Part shown: positions 24,421 to 32,910 of the stretch, piece after piece
How the letters are laid out: the number at the start of each line of letters is the position of its first letter
How positions within the stretch are numbered: the first letter of the stretch is position 1
Assembly: GCF_900101545.1 (NCBI RefSeq)
Contig: NZ_FMZU01000033.1
Location: 1-61,436 of the forward strand
Length of the DNA: 61,436 nt
DNA from: Variovorax sp. CF079
GTDB lineage: Bacteria; Pseudomonadota; Gammaproteobacteria; Burkholderiales; Burkholderiaceae_C
Reading direction: 5' to 3'
Notes under the pieces: model-generated
The model's input: only the letters and a program-made list of their open reading frames with translations
Databases searched by the model: none
Told to the model about the DNA's origin: nothing
Made by a program: the position numbers and the translations under genes

Positions 24421-24444
24421 TTAGGGCCTGCGAACAGGCCCTAA
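24421..24444. terminator. 10-bp-stem hairpin between convergent genes
   Basis: TTAGGGCCTG and CAGGCCCTAA pair perfectly around a CGAA loop. It starts one base after the glycosyltransferase stop, and its right arm includes the TAG stop of the convergent methyltransferase. It could act as a bidirectional transcription end, though no long T-run follows. The same arm sequence caps the 169-bp element at 52236. Confidence 0.55.
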
Positions 24445-25239
24445 GCGGCGAACCCGCGCACGGCCCAGGCGCGCGCGCTCAGCGCGATCGCGCCATCGGG
24501 CCGGCGCGGCAATGCGGCGCGAATGCGTTCGCGCAGCCTCGACCGATCCGCCTCGTTCAAGGACATCGCATAACCGGGCGCAGGTCCTTGTCCGCCCAGA
24601 AACGGCGTCCAGTAGTCGTCGAAGTCGCGAAACGGCGTCGCGACGTCGAGGGGACGCACTTCGACGGCACGCAATCCCGCCTGGACGAACAGCGCCTCGA
24701 GCGGCGCCGGCTGGCAGAGCGGAAATCGCCGCCCTTCGTCGAGTTCAGCGGCCGCTGGATTCAGCTCGACGGCGGCGTCCCAGAAGTGGCGCATGAGTTC
24801 CATCCGGCCGGCGTAGTCCCACACGTACGCGGCCACCGTCCCTCCGGGCTTGACCGCACGTGCCATCCCGGCGACCGCGCGCCCGGGCTCCGGAACGAAG
24901 TTAAGCACCAGCGCGGCGACGGCCGCATCGAAACGCCCCGCCTCGACCGGCAGCTTCTGCGCATCGCCGACCTCGAAGGACGCGCGCGGATCCGGAATAT
25001 GGCTGCGCGCATGGTCGACGAAGCCTTCAGAGGCATCGATGCTGAGCACCGAGGCCGGCTGCGCGTGGTTCCAGGATGGTCTGCGTGAGGGCCCCGGTGC
25101 CGCAGCCGACGTCCAGCCATGCCGACTGCGGCGGCACCCGAAGCCAAGCCAGCAGTTCGGCCGCGACCTTTCGGCTCCAGCGCCCCACGTAGGGCTCGTA
25201 GAGATCGCCGGCTGCCCACGTGTCCTTTCGATCCGCCAT
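24441..25239 (-). pseudogene. class I SAM-dependent methyltransferase, frameshifted
   Basis: The intact protein would be about 265 residues. The N-terminal frame gives MADRKDTWAAGDLYEPYVGRWS and the SAM-binding motif LDVGCGTGALTQTIL. One extra base in the GG at 25067-25068 (an extra C on the coding strand) then shifts the frame; removing it joins TILEHAQPASVLSIDASEGF and continues to GDAQKLPVEAGRFDAAVAALVL, AYVWDYAGRMELMRHFWDAA and the end. The substrate is unknown; close relatives are annotated simply as methyltransferases. A clean ribosome-binding site (GGAGGAG) precedes the start, so the gene was recently intact, or the extra base is a sequencing error. The stop lies in a terminator-like hairpin. 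Confidence 0.8.
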
Positions 25240-25364
25240 AGGTGTGCTCCTCCAGGAGATGTCGCAAGAAAGGGATTGTCCGCCTCGCTGGACCTGTTCC
25301 GGCAAAGGCGGCATGCGGGAACAGCACGATCCCCTGCCCCATCCAATGGGCACGGGGGTCCGAC

Positions 25365-26069
25365 ATGCCACCACTTCCATTCAGCACCGCTGCACCGACC
25401 TCCGCCTCCGATGCCGAACTGGCCGCTCGCGCTGCGCGTGGCGACATCGATGCCTTCCAGCAGATCATGCGCAGGCACAACCGCCTGCTGTTTCGCACCG
25501 GCCGCAGCATCCTGAAGAACGACGAAGAGACGCAGGATGCGCTGCAGGAGGCCTATTTGCGTGCCTGGCGTTCACTCTCCGGCTTCCGTGCCGAGGCGCG
25601 CCTGTCCACCTGGCTGGTGCGCATCGTGGTGAACGAGGCGCTGGGGCGGCTGCGCCGCAGCGCCGGTGCCCAGGTGGTCCCGCTCGACGCCGCCACGGAT
25701 CTGTGCGAAGCGCAAGGAGAAACGTGGATGCACGCGGACGCCGACGAACAGCCTGAGCGCGTGGCGATGCGCGGGGAGATGCGCCGCCTGATCGAGTCCG
25801 GCATCGATGCCTTGCCCGAAGCGTTTCGCACCGTGTTCGTGCTGCGTGCCGTGGAAGACATGAGCAACGAGGAAGTGGCGGCTGCGCTGGCGATTCCGGA
25901 AGCGACTGTGCGCAGCCGCTTCTTTCGCGCCCGCGGGCTGCTGCGCGAGTCGCTGTCGCGCGAAGTCGATGTCGCGCTGAGCGATGCGTTCGCTTTCGAT
26001 GGCATTCGCTGCGACGCCATCATCGCGCGCGTCATGGCTGGCATCGGCCAAGCCGGCGTTGCGCGCTGA
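25365..26069 (+). CDS. ECF-type RNA polymerase sigma factor
   Basis: A 234-residue sigma-70 family factor with region 2 (AFQQIMRRHNRLLFRTGRSI and DALQEAYLRAWRSLSGFR, about 31-78) and region 4 (LPEAFRTVFVLRAVEDMSNEEVAAALAIPEATVRSRFFRAR, about 155-200), but no region 3, so it belongs to the extracytoplasmic-function group. No anti-sigma factor is visible next to it. It precedes a dihaem cytochrome gene by 34 bases on the same strand and probably shares its transcript. Its signal is unknown; oxidative or redox stress is plausible given the partner. Confidence 0.88.
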   Translation: MPPLPFSTAAPTSASDAELAARAARGDIDAFQQIMRRHNRLLFRTGRSILKNDEETQDALQEAYLRAWRSLSGFRAEARLSTWLVRIVVNEALGRLRRSAGAQVVPLDAATDLCEAQGETWMHADADEQPERVAMRGEMRRLIESGIDALPEAFRTVFVLRAVEDMSNEEVAAALAIPEATVRSRFFRARGLLRESLSREVDVALSDAFAFDGIRCDAIIARVMAGIGQAGVAR

Positions 26070-26103
26070 ATCCCCCACACGGGTGCTGCGAAAGGAGCTC
26101 CAC

Positions 26104-27387
26104 ATGACCACGTCACGTCGTGAATGGCTGGAAGCGAGCGGCGTTGGAACCCAGGTCGGCGCACGAACCGTGCTGATCGCGACCACGACTGCGGTCGCAG
26201 CCGCGCTGACTGTCGCGTGCGGCGGTGGCGGGGGTGGAGACGGCGTCGGTACGGGTGGCGCCGGAGGTCCGGCAGCCGAGCAAGCCGCTCTCGTCGCACA
26301 GGGCAAGCAGATCTTCCGCTTCGACACTTTCGGCGACGAAGCCCACTGGACCGGCACGCTGCGGATGCATGAGGTCATCAGTACCGCAGTCAGCCCCGTG
26401 ACCGCGCTGGCGGTCGGGCTGAAGGTCGACGCCGAGGCGCTGCCGCCGGCCGTGGCGAAGGGCATCCAGGATGGAAGTGTCGATCTCAAGAGTCCCGCCA
26501 CGACCGTCGCCTTGCTGAAGCTGGACGCTGTGGTCGGCCTCAAGGGCACTGTGGAGACGGTCGGCGGCAAGGATGCGCTGACCCGCGTCGGCGTCACCTG
26601 CGCCCTCTGCCACTCGACCGTCGACGATTCTTTCGCGCCGGGCATCGGCAAGCGGCTCGATGGCTGGCCCAATCGGGACCTGAATCCCGGCGTCATCATC
26701 GCGCTTTCCCCGTCGGTGGACGCGGCCAAGAAAGCCGTCTATCTCTCCTGGGGCAAGGGCAAGTACGACCCACGGTTCAACATCGATGGCCTCAACAAGC
26801 CGGTGGTTATCCCGCCGGCCTATGGGCTGGAGGGCATTCACAGCGTGACTTTCACCGGCGACGGCGCCGAAATCGCCTACTGGAACCGGTATGTGGTCGT
26901 GACCCAGATGGGCGGCCAGGGAAGTTTCTCCGAGCCGCGCCTGAACCTGAACATCACCAACGGCACCGCAGACCTGGTGACGAACAAGTTGCCCGCGTTG
27001 CAGGCGTATCAGTTGTCGTTGAAGGCCCCCGCTGCGCCGGCGGGCAGTTTCGACGCCGCTGCAGCCGCGCGGGGCAAGGTGGTCTTCGACGGCGCAGGAA
27101 AGTGTGTGAACTGCCACAGCGGCGCCCTCTTCACGGATGCCAACTCGACGCTGCATGCCCCCAGCGACTCGATGGCGGAACCGGAAACGCCGAGCTACGC
27201 TTCCCGTTCGGCGACCAGGATGTACCGCACCTCGCCCCTGCGAGGCATTTGGCAGCATGCGCCCTACTTCCATGACGGGTCAGCCGCCACGCTCGAGGAG
27301 GTCGCAGCCACCTACAACACCAGGCGATCGCTGGGCCTCACCCCGCAGGAGATTGCAGATCTCGCCCAGTACCTGAAGTCGCAGTGA
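26104..27387 (+). CDS. dihaem c-type cytochrome, MauG/cytochrome c peroxidase-like, lipoprotein
   Basis: A 427-residue exported protein. The N-terminus has a basic start, a hydrophobic segment, and a VAC lipobox at about 37-39 followed by a glycine-rich linker. Two haem-binding CXXCH motifs are present: CALCH near residue 167 and CVNCH near 337. The C-terminal stretch YRTSPLRGIWQHAPYFHDGSAATLEEV is the signature of the cytochrome c peroxidase/MauG superfamily. The spacing between haems (about 170 residues) fits. It follows an ECF sigma gene with a strong ribosome-binding site (AAAGGAG). Peroxide reduction or oxidation of an organic substrate are both possible. Confidence 0.82.
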   Translation: MTTSRREWLEASGVGTQVGARTVLIATTTAVAAALTVACGGGGGGDGVGTGGAGGPAAEQAALVAQGKQIFRFDTFGDEAHWTGTLRMHEVISTAVSPVTALAVGLKVDAEALPPAVAKGIQDGSVDLKSPATTVALLKLDAVVGLKGTVETVGGKDALTRVGVTCALCHSTVDDSFAPGIGKRLDGWPNRDLNPGVIIALSPSVDAAKKAVYLSWGKGKYDPRFNIDGLNKPVVIPPAYGLEGIHSVTFTGDGAEIAYWNRYVVVTQMGGQGSFSEPRLNLNITNGTADLVTNKLPALQAYQLSLKAPAAPAGSFDAAAAARGKVVFDGAGKCVNCHSGALFTDANSTLHAPSDSMAEPETPSYASRSATRMYRTSPLRGIWQHAPYFHDGSAATLEEVAATYNTRRSLGLTPQEIADLAQYLKSQ

Positions 27388-27409
27388 GGCGCAGCGGGAG
27401 GTGATGTCT

Positions 27410-28426
27410 CTACGCTGTCTGCCCGGCGATGAACTCGAGGCCAATGTCCTCCCGCAGCGGGGGCGTTTGGCCGGCAAGCCTGGCGAGGATGTGGTCGGCG
27501 GCGAGCTGACCGATGCGGTAGCGCGGCGATTTGATCGTCGTCAAGCGTAGCGGCACCGCTTCACCGATTTCCAGTCCGTTGAATCCCGCCAGGGCCAGTT
27601 GGTCGGGCACCGATATACCGGCAGCCATGCAATGCATGAGGCCGCCCACGGCCATGTCGTCGTTGGAAAAATAGACGGCATCGAGATCCGGGTGCCGGGC
27701 AAGCAGTTGCGCCAGACCGGAGCGGCCCAGCAGCAAGGACGACGGCTGGTCGGCGGTGAACCGACCCTGCAACGCGATGCCGCGCTCGGACAGGGCCTGC
27801 ACGAAGCCTTCCAGGCGCTTGCCAGCACGAAGGTCGCGCTCAAGATTGCCGCCGACGTATCCGATGCGGCGTCGGCCGCTGTCGGCCAGAAACTTGCCGA
27901 TGTCCCGCCCTGCTGCGACGTTCGAGAATCCCACCGCCATGTCGATCGGCTCGCCATCGATATCCATCACCTCGACCACGGGACTGCGGACCTCGCGCAA
28001 CATCTGACGGGCGCGCGGCGTGTGTTCGAGCCCGGCGAGGATCCAGCCCGACGGCCGCCATGACTGCATTGCGGCGATGAGCTGCTCTTCCTTCGCGAGG
28101 TCGTAATCCGACACGCCGATCACGGCCTGGTAGCCGGCCGCCTCGAAACGCTCGTTCGCTCCGCGCAGGACCTCCGGGAACACGATGTTGCCCAGCGATG
28201 GAATGATCACCACCATCAATCGCGTCCTTGCGGTGGCGAGGGCGCCAGCGAGGCGATTCGGCACGTAGCCGAGTGCCGCCACCGCCGCCTGCACCTTGGC
28301 GCGGGTCTCCTCGGAGACGTTCACATGGTCGTGCAGCACCCGTGACACGGTCATGCCGCTCACCCCGGCCAGGCGCGCGACCTCGGACAACGTCACGTCG
28401 CCAGAAGATTCCTGTCGTTCATCCAT
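27410..28426 (-). CDS. LacI-family repressor (GntR-like) of the threonate/erythronate genes
   Basis: A 338-residue repressor: N-terminal LacI helix-turn-helix VTLSEVARLAGVSGMTVSRVL with hinge LGYVPNRLAGALATART, then a periplasmic-binding-protein-like effector domain (about 65-335; IPSLGNIVFPEVLRGANERF, YFSNDDMAVGGLMHCMA). It resembles regulators of gluconate and sugar-acid genes. It is divergent from a six-gene four-carbon sugar-acid cluster; two near-palindromic TGTTAGCGCTAACA-like sites in the gap are good targets. The inducer is probably a tetronate or an intermediate (inference). Confidence 0.88.
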   Translation of the reverse strand: MDERQESSGDVTLSEVARLAGVSGMTVSRVLHDHVNVSEETRAKVQAAVAALGYVPNRLAGALATARTRLMVVIIPSLGNIVFPEVLRGANERFEAAGYQAVIGVSDYDLAKEEQLIAAMQSWRPSGWILAGLEHTPRARQMLREVRSPVVEVMDIDGEPIDMAVGFSNVAAGRDIGKFLADSGRRRIGYVGGNLERDLRAGKRLEGFVQALSERGIALQGRFTADQPSSLLLGRSGLAQLLARHPDLDAVYFSNDDMAVGGLMHCMAAGISVPDQLALAGFNGLEIGEAVPLRLTTIKSPRYRIGQLAADHILARLAGQTPPLREDIGLEFIAGQTA

Positions 28427-28586
28427 CGGGTATTGAATCCCCTCTCATTTGCTCAGGCCCGGACCCGGCGGCGTCAACGTTCGCCGCGAAGCCCGCCGAG
28501 TAGCCAAGCATAGCGGCCACGCTCGATGCCTGGGACTGCAGGCCGCATCGCCGTGGGTCCCGCAATGGGCAGGGTAAATACTGAAT

Positions 28587-28632
28587 TGTTTGCGCTAACA
28601 GTCGAGCAAAAATTCAATTGTTAGCGCGAACA
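28587..28632. promoter_or_regulatory. two LacI-type operators before the sugar-acid operon
   Basis: TGTTTGCGCTAACA (28587-28600) and TGTTAGCGCGAACA (28619-28632) are both one change from the perfect palindrome TGTTAGCGCTAACA, centred on GCGC like classical LacI/GntR sites. They are 32 bases apart (about three turns), between the repressor start (28426) and the transporter start (28725). The rest of this 298-base gap shows nothing else I can support. Confidence 0.75.
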
Positions 28633-28724
28633 ACCGGAATGGCCCAGCTTCGAGGTCTCCCGCATTCGCTGCGCTGGACCGCTGCCCGTGGACAACCGAT
28701 TCACCACACCACCAGGAGACACCC

Positions 28725-30035
28725 GTGACCACCATTGCCACATCGCCCCATGAGGGGCCCGTCGTCGCCGAAACCGATCGAACCTATGCGAAGGTGTTCT
28801 GGCGCATCGTTCCGTTGCTCATGCTGTGCTACGTGGTCGCCTATCTCGACCGCGTCAACGTCGGCTTCGCCAAACTGCAGATGTCGCAAGACCTGGGCTT
28901 CAGCGAGACCGTGTTCGGCCTCGGCGCGGGCGTCTTCTTCGTCGGCTACTTCCTCTTCGAAGTGCCCAGCAACATCCTGCTGCACCGCGTAGGCGCCCGC
29001 GTATGGATCGCCCGGATCATGATCACCTGGGGCCTGCTGTCGGCCGCGTTCATCTGGGTCCAGACGCCGACGACGTTCTACGTCATGCGCTTCCTGCTGG
29101 GGCTTGCCGAAGCAGGTTTCTACCCCGGGGTGATCCTGTACATGACGTACTGGTACCCGGCCCATCGCCGGGCCAAGATCATCGCCATGTTCATGTCGGC
29201 GATTCCGGTCGCGGGCATTTTCGGCAATCCGCTGTCGGGCTGGATCATGGACCTCTTCCAGGGCACCGGCGGAATGCAGGGCTGGCAATGGATGTTCATC
29301 ATCGAGGCCCTGCCCGCGCTGGTGATGGGCCTGGTCGTGCTGATGTTCCTCGACAACAACATCCGCCAGGCGAAATGGCTCACCGAGCAGGAAAAGCAAC
29401 TGCTCGAACGCGAAATCGTCGCCGACCAGAAGGGCACGCAAAGCAAGCATTCGATCGGCGCGATCTTCGGTGACCGACGCGTCTGGCTGATGTGCTTGAT
29501 CTACTTCTGCTTCGTGATGGGGCAGTACGGCCTGACATTCTGGATGCCGACCCTGATCAAGGCGACCGGCGTGACCGGCAACCTCAACATCGGCCTCTTC
29601 AGCGCCATTCCGTTCGGCTGCGCCATCGTGGCCATGAACCTCATCGGACGCAGCGCCGACGCGCATCGCGAGCGCCGCTGGCACCTGGTTGTTCCCGCGA
29701 TCTTCGGTGCGGTCGGCTTCATCGTTGCGGCTTCGTTCGCCCACAACACCGTCGTCTCCGTTGCGGCCCTCTCCCTGGCCGCTGCCGGAGTGCTGACGTG
29801 CGCGCCGCTTTTCTGGTCGCTGCCGACTTCGTTCCTGTCGGGAGCCGCCGCCGCGGTCGGTATCGCGGCGATCAACTCGGTGGGCAACCTGGCCGGGTTC
29901 GTCAGTCCCTACTTGGTCGGCTACTTGAAGGATGCGACGCAAAGCACGCAAAGCGGGATGTACGTCCTGGCCGGCACGCTGGTGGTCGGCGCCTTCGCGG
30001 TGCTGAGAACGCCTGCGCGCCTGGTCAATCGCTGA
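28725..30035 (+). CDS. MFS transporter, anion:cation symporter (ACS) type
   Basis: A 436-residue major facilitator with about 12 membrane segments. Marks are LLMLCYVVAYLDRVNVGFAKLQM in helix 1, typical of the ACS group (tartrate, galactonate, phthalate and related acids), and GLAEAGFYPGVILYMTYWYP in helix 4-5. It starts with GTG, supported by AGGAG seven bases upstream. First gene of the LacI-controlled cluster and the likely uptake system for L-threonate or D-erythronate. The substrate is inferred from the enzymes that follow. Confidence 0.88.
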   Translation: MTTIATSPHEGPVVAETDRTYAKVFWRIVPLLMLCYVVAYLDRVNVGFAKLQMSQDLGFSETVFGLGAGVFFVGYFLFEVPSNILLHRVGARVWIARIMITWGLLSAAFIWVQTPTTFYVMRFLLGLAEAGFYPGVILYMTYWYPAHRRAKIIAMFMSAIPVAGIFGNPLSGWIMDLFQGTGGMQGWQWMFIIEALPALVMGLVVLMFLDNNIRQAKWLTEQEKQLLEREIVADQKGTQSKHSIGAIFGDRRVWLMCLIYFCFVMGQYGLTFWMPTLIKATGVTGNLNIGLFSAIPFGCAIVAMNLIGRSADAHRERRWHLVVPAIFGAVGFIVAASFAHNTVVSVAALSLAAAGVLTCAPLFWSLPTSFLSGAAAAVGIAAINSVGNLAGFVSPYLVGYLKDATQSTQSGMYVLAGTLVVGAFAVLRTPARLVNR

Positions 30036-30045
30036 GGAGAGCCTG

Positions 30046-30936
30046 ATGAGCAACATTGGAGTCATCGGCCTCGGCGCCATGGGTTCCGGAATGGCAAAGT
30101 CGCTGCGCCGCGCAGGCCACGCCGTGCACGTGTGTGATGCGCGCCCCGGCGCGGCAGAAGCCTTCGCGAAGGACGGCGGCGTCGCCTGCGCCTCACCCGC
30201 CGAGGTAGGCAAGTCCTGCCATGTGGTCATATCGGTGGTCGTCAATGCGCAGCAAACCGAGGAGATCCTCTTCGGCCCGCACGGCGCCGCTTCCGAGTTG
30301 GCCGGCGGCAGCGTGTTCGTGATGTGCTCCACCGTCGACCCCAATTGGTCGATCGCACTGGAATCGCGGCTTGAAGCGCTCGGCATCCTGTACCTGGATG
30401 CACCGATCTCGGGCGGGGCGGCCAAGGCCGCTTCGGGCGACATGACGATGATGACGGCCGGCAAGCCCGCCGCGTTCGAGCGCTGCGAGGGACTGCTGGA
30501 AGCGATGGCGGCCAAGGTCTACAGGCTCGGCGACCGCGCCGGCAACGGCAGCAAGGTGAAAATCATCAACCAACTGCTCGCCGGCGTGCACATCGCAGCC
30601 GCCGCCGAAGCCATGGCGCTCGGCTTGCGCGAAGGGGTCGACGCCGCCTCGCTGTACGAGGTCATCACGAACAGTGCCGGCAACAGCTGGATGTTCGAGA
30701 ACCGCATGGCCCACGTGCTGAAGGCCGACTACACACCCCTCTCGGCGGTGGACATCTTCGTCAAGGATCTCGGGCTGGTGCTCGACACCGCACGGGCCAG
30801 CAAGTTCCCCTTGCCGCTGGCGAGCACCGCCCACCAGATGTTCATGCAGGCCTCGACCGCCGGTTTCGCGAAGGAAGACGACTCGGCGGTCATCAAGATC
30901 TTCCCCGGCATCGAACTGCCGAAGGCTGGACGATGA
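30046..30936 (+). CDS. ltnD: L-threonate dehydrogenase-like beta-hydroxyacid dehydrogenase
   Basis: A 296-residue enzyme of the 3-hydroxyisobutyrate dehydrogenase superfamily. Rossmann motif IGLGAMGSGMAKSL at 6-19, substrate motif LDAPISGGAAKAASGDMT at about 119-136, and catalytic Lys in GNGSKVKIINQLLAG near 173-178. Family members LtnD oxidise L-threonate at C2 to 2-oxo-tetronate with NAD. The neighbours otnK, otnC and otnI match that pathway exactly. It overlaps the kinase gene by four bases (ATGA), so the enzymes are probably made together. Confidence 0.86.
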   Translation: MSNIGVIGLGAMGSGMAKSLRRAGHAVHVCDARPGAAEAFAKDGGVACASPAEVGKSCHVVISVVVNAQQTEEILFGPHGAASELAGGSVFVMCSTVDPNWSIALESRLEALGILYLDAPISGGAAKAASGDMTMMTAGKPAAFERCEGLLEAMAAKVYRLGDRAGNGSKVKIINQLLAGVHIAAAAEAMALGLREGVDAASLYEVITNSAGNSWMFENRMAHVLKADYTPLSAVDIFVKDLGLVLDTARASKFPLPLASTAHQMFMQASTAGFAKEDDSAVIKIFPGIELPKAGR

Positions 30937-32246
30937 GCGCCATGGTCGCGAAGCCTCTGCTCGGTTGCATCGCTGACGACTTCACGGGCGCGACCGACCT
31001 CGCCAACAACCTCGTGCGCAGCGGCATGCGCACCGTGCAGACCATCGGGATACCCGAGGACGAATCTGCCGCGATCGATGCCGATGCCATCGTGGTGGCG
31101 CTCAAATCGCGCACCATCGCGCCGGCCGACGCCGTGGCCCAGTCGCTCGATGCGCTGCGCTGGCTGCGCGCCCAGGGCGTGCAGCAGGTGTACTTCAAGT
31201 ACTGCTCGACGTTCGACTCGACGCCCGAGGGCAACATCGGTCCCGTCACCGATGCGCTGCTCGACGCGCTGTCCGATCTGCCGAACGGCGAATTCACCAT
31301 CGCCTGCCCGGCGTTTCCGGAGAACCAGCGCACGATCTTCAACGGCCACCTGTTCGTCGGCGAGCAGTTGCTCAGCGACAGCGGCATGCGCAACCATCCG
31401 CTGACGCCGATGACGGACGCCAATCTCGTGCGCGTGCTTCAGCTTCAGACGAAGCACAAGGTCGGGCTGGTGACCTATGACGTGGTCGCGCAGGGTGCGC
31501 GTGCCATTCGCGAGCGCTTTGCGGCGCTGAAGGCCGAAGGCGTCCGGATCGCCGTGGTCGACGCGGTCTCCAACGAGGACCTGATACAGATCGGCGCGGC
31601 GGTGCAAGACATGCCCCTGGTGACCGCCGGATCCGGCCTGGCGATCGGCCTGCCGCAGAACTGGCAGTTCAACGAACCCGGTGCGGCAGCCGCGAGGGCC
31701 GACAGGCTGCCGCCCGCTTCGGGCCTTCGGGCGATCGTGTCGGGGAGTTGCTCGCAGGCGACGAACGTGCAGGTACTGCACTTCAAGCGCAGCGGGCGGG
31801 CAAGCTTTGCGGTCGACCCGCTGGCGATCGCTGCCGGCGACGACGTGGTGGGCGAGGCCTTGGCCTGGGCCGGCGAGCACGTACTCGATGGGCCGGTGCT
31901 GGTGTACGCCACCGCCGAGTCGGCTTCAGTCAAGGACGTCCAGGCGCAACTCGGCGTCGCACGTGCCGGCGAATTGGTCGAGGAGGCACTGTCAAGCATC
32001 GCGCTCGGACTGGTCGAGCGCGGCGTGCGGCAACTGGTCGTAGCCGGCGGCGAGACCTCGGGTGCGGTGGTGCGCGAGCTCAATGTGCGTCAGATGGGCA
32101 TCGGCCCCCAGATCGACCCGGGCGTGCCGTGGACGGCCGTGCACTCCCCGGCGTGTGCCGGCGAGACGCTGCATATGGCACTGAAGTCCGGCAACTTCGG
32201 AACGACCGACTTCTTCACGAAGGCTTTCGATCAGCTGGCGGCATGA
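30933..32246 (+). CDS. otnK: 3-oxo-tetronate 4-kinase OtnK
   Basis: A 437-residue four-carbon acid sugar kinase (DUF1537 family). The N-terminal domain opens with LLGCIADDFTGATDLANNLV, with KYCSTFDSTPEGNIGPV and CPAFPENQRTIFNGHLFVG (substrate domain), and the C-terminal nucleotide domain carries VVAGGETSGAVVREL and TAGSGLAIGLP earlier. These match OtnK enzymes, which phosphorylate 3-oxo-tetronate at O4. It overlaps both flanking genes by four bases. Confidence 0.88.
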   Translation: MSAMVAKPLLGCIADDFTGATDLANNLVRSGMRTVQTIGIPEDESAAIDADAIVVALKSRTIAPADAVAQSLDALRWLRAQGVQQVYFKYCSTFDSTPEGNIGPVTDALLDALSDLPNGEFTIACPAFPENQRTIFNGHLFVGEQLLSDSGMRNHPLTPMTDANLVRVLQLQTKHKVGLVTYDVVAQGARAIRERFAALKAEGVRIAVVDAVSNEDLIQIGAAVQDMPLVTAGSGLAIGLPQNWQFNEPGAAAARADRLPPASGLRAIVSGSCSQATNVQVLHFKRSGRASFAVDPLAIAAGDDVVGEALAWAGEHVLDGPVLVYATAESASVKDVQAQLGVARAGELVEEALSSIALGLVERGVRQLVVAGGETSGAVVRELNVRQMGIGPQIDPGVPWTAVHSPACAGETLHMALKSGNFGTTDFFTKAFDQLAA

Positions 32247-32890
32247 CAAGCGACGTGCGAGAGGAAATCTGCCGGGTTGGCGCGTCGCTGTTCGACCGCC
32301 GCTATGTGCATGGCACGGCCGGCAACATCAGCGTGCGCACCGACAATGGCTTTCTGATCACGCCCACCGATGCATGCCTCGGGCAGCTCGAACCGGTGCA
32401 CCTGGCCGAGGTGGACATCGACGGCGTTCAAACCGGCGGCGACCCCGCATCCAAGACGCTCGCCCTGCACCGACGCATCTATGCGGCCGACCCGCACGCG
32501 CGCTGCGTGATCCACACGCATTCCACCCACCTGGTCGCGCTCTCGCTCGCTGGCGTGTGGAACGCGCACGACATCGTTCCTCCGATCACACCGTACTACG
32601 TGATGAAGGTCGGTCACGTTCCGCTGATCCCATACCACCGGCCCGGCGATCCCGCCGCAGGCGACGAAGTGGCACGCCGCATCGTGACGATGCGAGAAGC
32701 GGGCACGCCCATCCGCGCCGTGATGCTCGACCGGCTCGGTCCCAACGTATGGCACGGCTCGCCCGCGCAAGCCTGCGCTGTGCTCGAAGAGCTGGAGGAG
32801 ACCGCGCGGCTTTGGCTGACGGCAAGGCCTCAGCCGCTCTCACCTGAACGTATCGACGAGTTGCGCACCCACTTCGGCGCGCGCTGGTAA
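32243..32890 (+). CDS. otnC: 3-oxo-tetronate 4-phosphate decarboxylase OtnC (class II aldolase fold)
   Basis: A 215-residue class II aldolase-like protein. Marks are YVHGTAGNISVRTDNGFLITPT, Zn-binding His in CVIHTHSTHLVALS, and YHRPGDPAAGDEVA. OtnC decarboxylates 3-oxo-tetronate 4-phosphate to dihydroxyacetone phosphate; related aldolases act on fuculose or ribulose phosphates, and the context selects OtnC. ATG at 32243 overlaps the kinase stop. An upstream open frame lies inside the kinase gene and was not used. Confidence 0.86.
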   Translation: MTSDVREEICRVGASLFDRRYVHGTAGNISVRTDNGFLITPTDACLGQLEPVHLAEVDIDGVQTGGDPASKTLALHRRIYAADPHARCVIHTHSTHLVALSLAGVWNAHDIVPPITPYYVMKVGHVPLIPYHRPGDPAAGDEVARRIVTMREAGTPIRAVMLDRLGPNVWHGSPAQACAVLEELEETARLWLTARPQPLSPERIDELRTHFGARW

Positions 32891-32910
32891 CACCCCACGA
32901 AGGAAGCTCT

